Positions 16,811-26,800 of a stretch of 64,000 nt of DNA are shown here, piece by piece. Every line of letters starts with the position of its first letter. Within the stretch, counting starts at the first letter, position 1. Under the pieces are notes generated by a model, which saw only the letters and a program-made list of their open reading frames with translations, did not search any database and had not been told where the DNA came from. The position numbers and the translations under genes were made by a program. This DNA is from CAIOZA01 sp964464375. Its GTDB lineage: Bacteria > Bacteroidota > Ignavibacteria > Kapaibacteriales > UBA2268. Location of the stretch: assembly GCA_964464375.1 (NCBI GenBank), contig CAYXFU010000001.1, forward strand, positions 1-64,000. Direction: 5' to 3'.

Positions 16811-19800
16811 ATGAAACGCATCATTACTCGATTCTTTCTACCGGTATTTCTTTTAGTTCTCTTGTTTTCGACAAAAACTATGCTGTCCCAAGGACATACT
16901 GTCGAAGAAATAACAGAAGGTAAAGAATATTGGTTTGGCTTACCTTTCTGCGGAAGAGAAGCAAACGAAGCAATTCGTGGCGATCATCCTATCGCAATCT
17001 GGATTTCTTCAAAAGTTGATACCCGTGCAACCGTATCAGACGCGGAGACTGGAACTTTGATTAATGTTGTTATCAGAGCCAATCAGATAACACAAGTTCC
17101 ATACGGTGATATAGTTATGAATAAAGAATCCGAAGTTGCTAACAACTACGGAATCAGAGTTACAGCAGATGATCCAATATCTGTTGCAGTTTATATGTCC
17201 TACAAATGGTCCGGTGAAGCATACAGAGTCATTCCTGTTGAATGGTTGGGACGTGAATATGTTACACTGAATATGTATCAAGATCAATTAACTCAAGCTG
17301 GTGAAATCAGACCTCCACAGATTTTAGTTATAGCCACCGAAGACAATACTAAAGTAACCTACAGACCTACTACTGAAACGGTTAAACTAGTTAAAAAGGG
17401 TGGAACGGGATCTGTAAATTTAATGAAGGGTCAAACATTTCTAATTCTGGGTAGTTCAAAACCAAATCAGAGTCAAGACATATCAACTGACTTGACCGGT
17501 ACTTATATTCAGGCTTCAAAACCAATTGGTGTTATATCTGGTCATACAAAAGCCGCATTTCCAAGATTCCAGTTTACATTTCTTGGTCGTAACGGTGGTT
17601 TCATGAGAAACATGATGACTGACATGATGTGGCCTATTGAATTACTCGGTAAAGAGTATGTTTCAGCTCCTATTCGTTATACAAATAGACCCAGGGGAAA
17701 AATACAAGACGATAAAGGTGATTTAATTAGATTTGTAGCTACTGAAGACAATACTATTATTTCTCAGATGCGCAAGGATGGCAGCAGTTTTATGCAGATC
17801 AGCCCAATTATGAAGAAACAACAATTTTATGACATTATTAACCAGGAAGACCCTGCTTTCTACTCAGCTAACAAAAAGGTTTTAGTTGGTCAGTATGGTA
17901 AAACCTGGTGGTCCGGTGCAGTAACTCCTATAACTAAACCAGGTGAAGATCAACCACAGAACCCTTCAAATAATGGACAGGGAATGTTGTTAGTCCTAGC
18001 TCCCCAAGATCATTGGACAAGTTATGCATCATGGCGTTCACCATATTTAATTGATAATAATTTATATGTGACTTTTGATGCTAAACATCTCGATAAATTG
18101 TTCATTGCAACCGGCAATGATAAACCACAGAAATTTAGTGCAAGATACGGAAATAGTATTAAATATATCGTAGGAACACCTTATGCCTATATTACTGAAG
18201 AAATAGCTGCAGGTGATCATTACATACTTGGCGATTATCTGGATTCTACAAAGAAAGAAAAAGCTGTTTTTGCAGCTTATGCTTATGGAAATTGGGACAG
18301 ATCTAAAGATGGTTTTGCTTATGGCTATCCAATTGGAATTAACTATAACACAAATTGTACAGATTCACTAACTGTGAAAGACACTATGATCTGTGCAAAT
18401 GTTGTCGGTAAAGCTGATGTTTTCCCAAAGAATGCAGATTGTGCATTTCTATTCAACATACTACCATCAGAACTTGATAACTATGACTTTGCCTTAGATG
18501 TCAACTTTAAACCAGGACAAAGCAGAGAAGCATTGTACTATTTAAATGTTATTGATATAAGAAAACCTGCTCATGGCAGAATTAAATTCCAAGCAAAATC
18601 AGGTAAAACTATAATAAGAGAATTTGATTATTTTCCTGAATTAGTAGAAGTCACTCCAAAGTTAGTTGACTTTGGATTACTACAAGATCAACAAAATGTT
18701 TGTGGTATGACATTTAAAGTAACAAATGTTGGTGAAGTACAAGCTGAAGTTAAAAAGCTTAAACTAAAAAAAGGCGGAGTTGAGTTTACGATTAAAGAAA
18801 ATTCTGCTCTTTATCCAGTTACATTCCCATTTGTTCTTCAAAAAGGTGACTCAAGAACTATTGAAGCATGTGCTTTTGCTCCTGTAATGACAGATAAAAC
18901 AGTTTGGGATTCTGTTATTGCAGAATTATCTTGCTATGAAACTCCACTATGCAGACTTCAGTACAAAATGGGTTCGCCTAAAGTATATATTGAAGATGCA
19001 AAATGGGAAAATATTCCAGTGGGAAGGTTAGTTCCATTTGATGTTGAAATTAGAAATCAGAGTGCTGTTGAGGTTGTTCTTACAGGTATGAATTGGCCCA
19101 CAGCAGATAAAGTCATTTTCCCCAAAGTTGTAGGTTTTACATTTGTAGATACTACCAATCATGGTGATTTTACCACACCAGTTGTTTTGAAACCTTGGAC
19201 AGGTATGACTTTCACAACTTACTATCAGCCAAACGCGATAGGAAATCATCAGACAAAGGCAACATTTGTCGGCAATACAACAGTTGATAAATTATTCTCC
19301 GATTGGATTGGTAACTCAATTCAAGTTGGTGGTACTATTACAGGTTATCCATGGAATAAAAGACGCGTTGTTGACAATAAATGGGTAACAAATCCTTATG
19401 ATGGTTCTGTTATTATCGAATGTACAGGTAATACAAGACTTGATGTAAACAGAGTCTATATTGATCCTGCAACTGATCCGGATGGAGTTTTTACTCTTGA
19501 TCAAAAATTTGTTCCCACTCAGCTTGATCCAGGAAAACCAGTATCGATACCAGCTACCTTTAAGCCTTTAGCTGAAAAAGATTATGTTGCCAAAGTAATT
19601 ATGGATTGCACATTTGATAGCAAGCCAGTAACAGTATCAGCAACTCTACAAGGTACAGGTATTCAACCTCATATCGCAATTACTGGGTATAAATTTGCAA
19701 CACCGATTCAAATTGGTAATTCCAGAAATGGAAACGGTAATGTTGATACGAAAACCGGCTCCGGTGTGGTTGCAACAATGCCACTAACAGTTAACAATTT

Positions 19801-21199
19801 ACGTATCATTGGTCCTGATGCTAAAGACTTCAAGATAGACCCAACTTTCGTTCCTAATTACCCCAGAACATTACAGATTGGTGACAATTGGGACATTCCT
19901 ATTATATTTACTGCAAGTAAAGCCGGTACTCACACAGCTAAACTGGTAGCTTATACATGGGATGAATCTAAAGCTAATAATGTTAATCCACCAGACCAAG
20001 ATGCACCAGATTTAGCTGTTGGCGACTTGGAAGGTTATGGATTTGCTGATGGTCTTTTGACAACAAACCATGATTATGGAACAATTTTCAAGTCATTGTC
20101 AGGTATCGGTCAGGTCTATTTAGAGAACACCGGAACAGAAGCAATCACGATCACAAGAAATATTGACCAAAGTATTCTTGGTGCAGTTAATTATTATAAT
20201 ATAGGTGAAATCACTTGGAGAACCGAAAAAGGTGGTTTGGTTAAACCATTAGTTCCATTTGATCTTGGACCAGGTGACAAACTACTAGTCGATGTTAAAT
20301 TTTCTGCTCTTGATGGATACAGAACACCAGTCAATGCACAAATTGAGTACATCACAAAAGCACCAAATGATGCTACAACAAAGACATCTTATTCAAATCT
20401 AACTGGTATGGGTAAGATACTGAAAATGGTTGCTAAGATTCCTGATAATTATCGTGCTGATCCAGGTACAACAATCTTTGTAGATTACTTAATCGAAAAA
20501 GATCCAAAAGAAACTGAAGCATTAGAAACAGCGAACATTAAAGAATTTAAGGCGATTATTCATTTCAAGGCAGTTGGCAATGACAAGATTCAGGCAGTTT
20601 ATCCTATCGTAAAAGATTGTATGGATTTAATTCGCTTAGGATACATGACCGAAGGCTGGACATGTGAATATGCTACTATTTTTGATACTCCGACTGATTC
20701 ATATTTACAGGTAAAATTATCAAATCCAACTAATGCTTTAAAAGGCGATGGTGTGTTATTCAGAATCAATATGAGTACATTCCTCAGTGATTTGACCACC
20801 GTTCCTCTTCCTTGCGATTTTGAAGTTAGTGGAATTCCTGCCCAGTATGTTGAAGTAACAGAAATACCTGGTCAGATTGTTATCAATCCAGTATGTGTTA
20901 ACACACTACGATTGATTCAGTTATCAGGGAAGACGTTCTCACTAGCACAGAATCAGCCAAATCCAGTTAAGAACAACACAACTATTGATTATTCAGTTGC
21001 ATTCGAAGCTGATGTCAATATATCACTATACAATGCAAGTGGACAGAAAGTAGCAACTTTGATTAATCAATCACAGAAGCCAGCTACTTATCAGATTTCA
21101 TTCGATACAGAGCAATTAGGACTAACATCAGGATCTTACTTCTATAAAATGGAATGCGGTCCATTCTCAGATGTCAAAACACTAATTATCACAAAATAA
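16811..21199 (+). CDS. Giant IgGFc-binding-domain / choice-of-anchor surface protein with T9SS domain
   Basis: 1462 residues. Signal peptide 1-26 (RFFLPVFLLVLLFSTKTMLS). Residues about 35-510 resemble the IgGFc-binding N-terminal domain: KEYWFGLPF near the start, then SVAVYMSYKWSGEAYRVIP, EDNTKVTYRP and the repeated ATEDNT elements. From about 620 to 1210 follow several Ig-like modules of the ASH/choice-of-anchor D type, each with a pattern like VDFGLLQDQQNVCGMTFKVTN (here residues near 630). A cohesin-like or Fn-like stretch lies before the end. The C-terminal 85 residues form a textbook T9SS type-A domain starting LAQNQPNPVKNNTTIDYSV and ending DVKTLIITK. It probably acts as an adhesin or structural surface protein; the IgGFc name describes homology only. 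It is monocistronic, with a strong terminator after it. Confidence 0.85.
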   Translation: MKRIITRFFLPVFLLVLLFSTKTMLSQGHTVEEITEGKEYWFGLPFCGREANEAIRGDHPIAIWISSKVDTRATVSDAETGTLINVVIRANQITQVPYGDIVMNKESEVANNYGIRVTADDPISVAVYMSYKWSGEAYRVIPVEWLGREYVTLNMYQDQLTQAGEIRPPQILVIATEDNTKVTYRPTTETVKLVKKGGTGSVNLMKGQTFLILGSSKPNQSQDISTDLTGTYIQASKPIGVISGHTKAAFPRFQFTFLGRNGGFMRNMMTDMMWPIELLGKEYVSAPIRYTNRPRGKIQDDKGDLIRFVATEDNTIISQMRKDGSSFMQISPIMKKQQFYDIINQEDPAFYSANKKVLVGQYGKTWWSGAVTPITKPGEDQPQNPSNNGQGMLLVLAPQDHWTSYASWRSPYLIDNNLYVTFDAKHLDKLFIATGNDKPQKFSARYGNSIKYIVGTPYAYITEEIAAGDHYILGDYLDSTKKEKAVFAAYAYGNWDRSKDGFAYGYPIGINYNTNCTDSLTVKDTMICANVVGKADVFPKNADCAFLFNILPSELDNYDFALDVNFKPGQSREALYYLNVIDIRKPAHGRIKFQAKSGKTIIREFDYFPELVEVTPKLVDFGLLQDQQNVCGMTFKVTNVGEVQAEVKKLKLKKGGVEFTIKENSALYPVTFPFVLQKGDSRTIEACAFAPVMTDKTVWDSVIAELSCYETPLCRLQYKMGSPKVYIEDAKWENIPVGRLVPFDVEIRNQSAVEVVLTGMNWPTADKVIFPKVVGFTFVDTTNHGDFTTPVVLKPWTGMTFTTYYQPNAIGNHQTKATFVGNTTVDKLFSDWIGNSIQVGGTITGYPWNKRRVVDNKWVTNPYDGSVIIECTGNTRLDVNRVYIDPATDPDGVFTLDQKFVPTQLDPGKPVSIPATFKPLAEKDYVAKVIMDCTFDSKPVTVSATLQGTGIQPHIAITGYKFATPIQIGNSRNGNGNVDTKTGSGVVATMPLTVNNLRIIGPDAKDFKIDPTFVPNYPRTLQIGDNWDIPIIFTASKAGTHTAKLVAYTWDESKANNVNPPDQDAPDLAVGDLEGYGFADGLLTTNHDYGTIFKSLSGIGQVYLENTGTEAITITRNIDQSILGAVNYYNIGEITWRTEKGGLVKPLVPFDLGPGDKLLVDVKFSALDGYRTPVNAQIEYITKAPNDATTKTSYSNLTGMGKILKMVAKIPDNYRADPGTTIFVDYLIEKDPKETEALETANIKEFKAIIHFKAVGNDKIQAVYPIVKDCMDLIRLGYMTEGWTCEYATIFDTPTDSYLQVKLSNPTNALKGDGVLFRINMSTFLSDLTTVPLPCDFEVSGIPAQYVEVTEIPGQIVINPVCVNTLRLIQLSGKTFSLAQNQPNPVKNNTTIDYSVAFEADVNISLYNASGQKVATLINQSQKPATYQISFDTEQLGLTSGSYFYKMECGPFSDVKTLIITK

Positions 21200-21216
21200 T
21201 TAGAGATATGTTTATT

Positions 21217-21252
21217 AAATCCCCGGTCAGGCAACTGATCGGGGATTTTTTT
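21217..21252 (+). terminator. Rho-independent terminator of the 1462-residue protein gene
   Basis: A 14-bp stem (AAATCCCCGGTCAG / CTGATCGGGGATTT, one G-T pair) closed by a GCAA tetraloop is followed by a run of nine T. This is the strongest terminator in the first third of the window. Confidence 0.93.
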
Positions 21253-21482
21253 TTATTTCTTTCGGAATAAGACTGATGAAATTTCCTTCAACAAAGAGTA
21301 CTAGAAATCAATAGTAAACGAAAATATAAAAAAAACACAAAATATTGGGTCATGATTCAATTGTAAAGAAAAGGCAACCATATTCCTGCATTTTGATAAC
21401 AAATCCTGTGATGAGAACGTATTTGATGATTATTGTGCAATTGCTGTAGGTTGGTAGAACCAGAATCGATTTTATTAAATAT

Positions 21483-22295
21483 CTAACTACAAATTCTGTA
21501 GATTTGAACAAAATCGGATGTTGTAAGCTGTTCCGGTCTTTTTGAAAATAGTCCCGGCATATTTGATTCTAAAGTTTCTACTATGTTTTCTTTTCTTTCA
21601 CCATAGGAGGAAAGATAATTTGATAGAGAATTCCTTAGTGTTTTACGCCTTTGATTAAAAGCGGATTTTACTATAGTTAGAACTTTGGAAAATTCATGAA
21701 TTGTGTAATTAGAGTCAAAAGTCATTTCGATAATTGAAGATGTAACTTTAGGAACCGGATAGAAACAATTTGGGGAAACATCGAAAATTTGCTTGCAACT
21801 TCCTGCTAGTTCCATTGCTATTGTTAGAATTCCATAGGCTTTTGTACTTGGTTTTGCTGTTAGCCTCTGCCCCACTTCTTTCTGAATCATCAGTTGAGCT
21901 TTGGAGATTAATTGTTTTTGATGAAATAACCAGAAGAATATGTCTGATGAAATATTATAAGGTATATTACCAATTACTTTAATCTGATTTTCATTAGAAA
22001 GATTAGGTATAATCGAATCTAATTCTATTTTAAGTATATCTGAATTTATAAGATGGAAATTGGAGTATTTAAATTTTGGATATTTTTCGGTTAATAATTC
22101 TAATGCTCTGTTATCGAGTTCAACAGCATATAGAAATATTTCGTTTTTGAGAAGTAGTTCGGTTAAAGCGCCAGTACCTGGTCCTATTTCAAGAACAATA
22201 TCACCGGCTAAGGGGTTAAAAGTATCAACGATCTTTCTGGTGATATTTTGATCAATAAGAAAGTTCTGTCCAAGTGATTTACGTGGCTTAAGCAT
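21483..22295 (-). CDS. rsmA: 16S rRNA dimethyladenosine transferase RsmA (KsgA)
   Basis: S-adenosylmethionine-dependent enzyme that dimethylates A1518 and A1519 of 16S rRNA late in small-subunit assembly. The 270 residues include KSLGQNFL (6-13), the SAM motif LEIGPGTGAL (35-44) and the catalytic NIPYNIS (110-116), followed by the C-terminal helical domain with FNQRRKTLRN. Length is typical. The HIT-family gene ends 1 base before it, so the two form one transcript with HIT first. Confidence 0.96.
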   Translation of the reverse strand: MLKPRKSLGQNFLIDQNITRKIVDTFNPLAGDIVLEIGPGTGALTELLLKNEIFLYAVELDNRALELLTEKYPKFKYSNFHLINSDILKIELDSIIPNLSNENQIKVIGNIPYNISSDIFFWLFHQKQLISKAQLMIQKEVGQRLTAKPSTKAYGILTIAMELAGSCKQIFDVSPNCFYPVPKVTSSIIEMTFDSNYTIHEFSKVLTIVKSAFNQRRKTLRNSLSNYLSSYGERKENIVETLESNMPGLFSKRPEQLTTSDFVQIYRICS

Positions 22296-22296
22296 T

Positions 22297-22800
22297 TCAG
22301 AGTTTATTAAATTCTAAAGTCAATAATTCCTGAGTCTGTGCCATTGACTGAGAAATGACCTTTACATCAGAAAGCACAGACATGAAGTTAGTGTCGCCAT
22401 TCCATCGGGGAACTACGTGGAAATGGATATGTCCAGGCAAACCGGCTCCGGAACTTCTGCCAATATTAACTCCGATATTGTACCCATGTGGTTTAATAGT
22501 ATTATCCATAACTTTGATTGAATCATTTATTGTTTGCATCACCTGGAGCATTTCATCTTGATTCAAGTCTTCGAATTTACTGATGTGGTTCAAAGGAGCA
22601 ATTAATAAATGCCCATTATTATAAGGATACTTATTCATTAATACGATAACATGGTTTCTTCTTGCTACGACATGTCTCAATAAATCTTCTGAAGTATTGC
22701 TAATTGCCTCACAAATGAAACAATTATCTCCAGATGATGAATTCTCATCCTTGAATGTTTCAATGTACTGAGAGCGCCAGGGTGACCACATATTATCCAT
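22297..22800 (-). CDS. HIT-family nucleotide hydrolase or transferase
   Basis: About 167 residues counted from the ATG at 22800, where the conserved MWSPWRSQYIE region starts; a longer frame to 22881 adds 27 residues unlike the family. A CxxC pair (CFIC) near the N-terminus probably binds zinc. The histidine triad HIHFHVVPRW contains the nucleophile. The closest functional class is the GalT/Fhit-like Ap4A hydrolases or phosphorylases that cut dinucleoside polyphosphates. The exact substrate cannot be read from sequence. It shares a transcript with rsmA, a pairing that suggests simple co-expression. Confidence 0.88.
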   Translation of the reverse strand: MDNMWSPWRSQYIETFKDENSSSGDNCFICEAISNTSEDLLRHVVARRNHVIVLMNKYPYNNGHLLIAPLNHISKFEDLNQDEMLQVMQTINDSIKVMDNTIKPHGYNIGVNIGRSSGAGLPGHIHFHVVPRWNGDTNFMSVLSDVKVISQSMAQTQELLTLEFNKL

Positions 22801-22925
22801 AATAATTTCTACTTTAATTATGATAAGGGTATCTAAATCTATTTTCAATAAGAGACAAGTATAAACAGATAAATTACCCATTCAATCAAAAAATACAACT
22901 TGATTCTTAACAATGTTCAAAAGGA

Positions 22926-22963
22926 TAAAAAAAAACGCTTACTAAATGATTAAGTAAGCGTTT
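22926..22963 (-). terminator. Rho-independent terminator of the barrel-protein gene
   Basis: An 11-bp stem (AAACGCTTACT / AGTAAGCGTTT) with a 9-base loop; on the minus strand it is followed by a run of T. It lies 19 bases past the stop of the gene ending at 22982 and insulates it from HIT-rsmA. Confidence 0.88.
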
Positions 22964-22981
22964 AAAAATATCGATAGATCC

Positions 22982-23830
22982 TTAGATAGCAAAGCGAATA
23001 TCGACTGAAGCCTGAATACAACTTACTTTCCAGCTTTCAAGTGCAGCGGCATCTGTTAGACCCAAATTATAGAATATGCCCGGAATGAAATCAATCTTAC
23101 CTCCGGTAATGATTTCATACTGTGCACCAAGTTTCAATCCAAATCTAGTTGAAGACGAAGCTCCGCCTTTTCCGATATCACCATCACCAGTAATACCATA
23201 ACCTTTTCCATAAACCACAATAGTTCTATCATTGTCTATGTATTGCCTGGGATCCAATTTTGGATCTCTCTGGAATTGGATAAAATCAGGTTCAACTATC
23301 ATGTATTTCTGGGTTAATTCTTTTTTCATAATAAAATCTACTGTAGGTCCTACGGTTAAGACCAAACCCAAAACTGCACGGAATTTATACATAATGTCAA
23401 GTGAAACCATATTATAAGCCACATCGACAGTATGCTTTGTTGATGAGTTTACAGTTGTATAGCCACCATTTCCATCATCGACTAGTGATGGATAAGTATC
23501 ACCTACTTTTTCAAAGAAAGAAGGCATTGAATTGTAAAGCACCCTTGCAACAACTGAATGTTGTGAAGTTTTCTCACCGAGAATTTGTTCATAGAAAAAC
23601 CCGATATGGAATCCGTTTGAACTTCCGTTAGTGAAGAACGGACAAAGAGGATCTTGTGCAAAAGATGCTAAATCTACACTATGCATAGATCTATTGTAAC
23701 CGACTACAGGACCAAGTAAAATTGCACCGCCAGCATCTACTGGATCAAGTGGACTGTCCTGAGCATTCACGATGACTGGAAAAAGAATTGCGACAGTTAA
23801 AACTGCCATTAGAAGTAAACGAAGCTTCAT
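22982..23830 (-). CDS. Outer-membrane beta-barrel protein candidate
   Basis: 282 residues with a clear signal peptide (KLRLLLMAVLTVAILFPVIVNA, cut before QDS). The mature part alternates polar and hydrophobic residues in short strands (GFHIGFFYEQIL, HSVVARVLYN, FGLKLGAQYEIIT, IDFIPGIFYNLGL) and ends in aromatic/hydrophobic VDIRFAI, as outer-membrane barrels do. No specific family could be recognised; PorT-like or OmpA-barrel-like proteins are possible. It is the third gene of a unit after the OstA-like gene and the 1338-residue T9SS protein (13-base gap), so a link to assembly or anchoring of that surface protein is plausible but inferred. Confidence 0.72.
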   Translation of the reverse strand: MKLRLLLMAVLTVAILFPVIVNAQDSPLDPVDAGGAILLGPVVGYNRSMHSVDLASFAQDPLCPFFTNGSSNGFHIGFFYEQILGEKTSQHSVVARVLYNSMPSFFEKVGDTYPSLVDDGNGGYTTVNSSTKHTVDVAYNMVSLDIMYKFRAVLGLVLTVGPTVDFIMKKELTQKYMIVEPDFIQFQRDPKLDPRQYIDNDRTIVVYGKGYGITGDGDIGKGGASSSTRFGLKLGAQYEIITGGKIDFIPGIFYNLGLTDAAALESWKVSCIQASVDIRFAI

Positions 23831-23843
23831 AGTTCACACCTTG

Positions 23844-26800
23844 TTACTTTTTAATAATGAATATTAAATTCTTAGTTAAGCCGGATGTTTTTAAATTCAT
23901 AAAATACATCCCATTTGTTAAAGGACTAGTTTCAAATATACGTGAATAAATGCCTTTTTTCAAATTTAATTTTTCAAATAAATAACTTTTTTTTCCACTA
24001 TTATCAAAAATATTTATTTCAAGTTCGATATCCTCCTCAATTTCTAAGTCTAATTGGACATAACTATCTGCTGGATTTGGCTTCAGTTCTGCTTTTAAAG
24101 AATTATGACTTAACATAATTGATCTAATATTGAAAACGCAAACTTCAGAAATTTCTGTTAAAATTCTTGAAGAATTTTCAGAGTAGCAGTCATCAGAAAA
24201 TATTCTTAGTCCGATTTCAGGATATTTTTCATCATTTAGGAATACAAATAACGGAATTTCTACTTCCCATTTTAAACTATCTTCAGGAATATCTATACTT
24301 TCTACAGGGATAATTTCAATTCCATCAATACTTTGCTTGATATTACAAATAACATTTTTAGAATAGTTAGTCCCAGTCAGCTTAAGAGTTAAAGTTGATG
24401 AAATAGATTTATAGTTCTTCATGCTGGTTATTAATTCAAGCTTGAGTTGAATCGGTTTTATTAATTTGTAAACAAAAGACCCACGCAAAGTGAGTATAGC
24501 AGTATCTCCAGGAGATGCTTTGAATCCCGGAATAGAACCAATTTGTATTTTCGATTTAGCAACATCTAGCGTGTGAGAAACATTATCAATTATAGTATCG
24601 TTAAGAACTGTATTCACAGTAATACTTGCTGGTCCTTCGTTCCCAGAAACAAGCGCAATCCTGTTTTTATAATTATCCATTGATTTGAGGAGCACAGGAT
24701 AACTGAAGGTGTTGACCCATTTTGCATTAATGTTTTGAGTATTAAGAAGCATAGAAGTGATGTTCAGGTCTATATTTCCAGAGTTAGAGATTAAATAATC
24801 CAATGTATCTGTATTGCAAGAATTCATAAAATTAGTACCGGTCAAAGACTGATTGAATTTAATTATATCTTCAGGTAAACCCCAACCGGATAATTTGATT
24901 AATGATGCAGATCTAAGATAATTAGGATTAGCGTCATGAGTGACTTCCAGAGTAGCTTCATGGTATCCTACTTTTTGAGGATTAAAACTTATTGATGAAA
25001 TTAATGCAGAATCAATAGGAATCTGAATATTTTGATATTTAGTTAAATCAATATTGAAAGAGCTTATATCTCCTGAGATTGGTATAATCTTATCAACAGA
25101 AAGTATCTCATTACCATGAGAATTTAATATTGAAGTGCTAGTATCTTTCTGGTCGTTAATATGAATTTTACCAAAATCAACATCTAAGGTTGTGATTTCC
25201 GGAATGATTCCTTCACCTGAAAGACTGAATTCCAAAGGAGAATGCAACTTCCAGTCAGTTTTGAGAGTACCAATGACATTAAATATTTGTTTCTTTGATG
25301 GATTAAAGCTTAGATTGAGCCGGATAGAATCTCCTGGATTCAAATTAAGATTAAGTGATTCAATATCTTTAGTTATGATGACATTTGAATCACCGGATTC
25401 TTCAGAGAAAAATACTTGTGCTTTGTAATTTCCATCATTAAAAATAACGATGGAAGTATCGTTAGTAGTTCCGATTCTACGTTTGCCCCAATCAATAGAA
25501 AAGGTATTAATGTTAGGTTTTCCGCCACTACCGGAAACTTTCAAGGATAGAGGAATATTCTCATTGTTAAGACAGACCGGACTTAATGAGTAATTTAAAG
25601 TATCATCAGGACTAAAGCAGACTTTGATAAACAGGGTATCTCCGGGTTTTAGTGTTCTTGGAAACACACCGACAGTATCAAAATTGAACATTTTACCATC
25701 TATTGGACTTAGTCCAACTATAATAACATCATTTAAACCAGGATTAGTAATATACACCGTTGAACACACCGTATCGCCAATTCTAACCAGTCCAAAGTCA
25801 AATCCTTCGGCATCAATTTCATATTTTTTAATAGATGCTTTGAGAACTATTCTACTATCGAGATTACATCCATACACAAATACCAGTTGATTATCGACAG
25901 GTAGTGAATCTCCTCTTGGATCGAAGCAAATCCTTCCTGAAACAGTATCCTTCGGAAGAAGTTTGTAAGGAAGAATTTTATTTAATACATATCTGATTCT
26001 TAGATCTTTTTTCAATAAATATGAATCATTGACTAGAAGGGTATCTTTACCATAATTTATAATATTAAAATCTCGGCAAACAGTATCGTGGGAATGAACA
26101 CCACCAAAGTCAAAGAGTCCGGGAGCACTTAATTGTAATTTATTAAAGAAGTATCTATACCTGCCCCCATTACCATTTTTATCACGAATTTCAAGAACGA
26201 TTTTACCATCTCTGGAAACATCCTGAGGTTCTGCATGAATAGTGATGAAAGTAGTTGTATCGAATTTGGGACTTATGTTCCACTTAAAATTATATGTACT
26301 ATCCTCAATTACTTGAATATATTCTATTCCGAAATTTTTCCCTAAAACAGGTTCAAAGGCATAACCGTCAAGTTTGCCACATTCAAATTTGAGGCTTATA
26401 TCAGGCGGTATAGAATCATTAGTAAAAGGATTGGCTAACAGTGAGCCTACAAGTTGTGCATAAGCATCAGCTTCTCCAATACCATATAGTATCGCATTAA
26501 ACTTACCGTTCTGACAGAGTAGTTGATGAGTACCGGGTTTCACATAAGCCTTGATCCAATGATAATTGGTACCCGAAATAAACTGTATTTTAATATCTGG
26601 AGAGTCTATATATAAAAGCTTTCCATCAAGAGTTAGATTATTAATTGTACTATCTTCAGCTATCACAAGCACAAAATTACTATCAAACTGTAATATATAA
26701 TCTATCGGATAGACCTTTTTAGCAGGCACATAAAAAACTGCACGGTTAACGAATTGCTCTACTGGCGGAATTGTGACCAATGCAGGATCATAATTATAAC

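Noticed and set aside
21253..21482. An open stretch on the minus strand beyond the rsmA stop (NLQQLHNNHQ...) that might be a gene remnant
   Set aside because: His/Gln/Arg-rich composition differs from the genes here and there is no start or known domain; it is probably chance.
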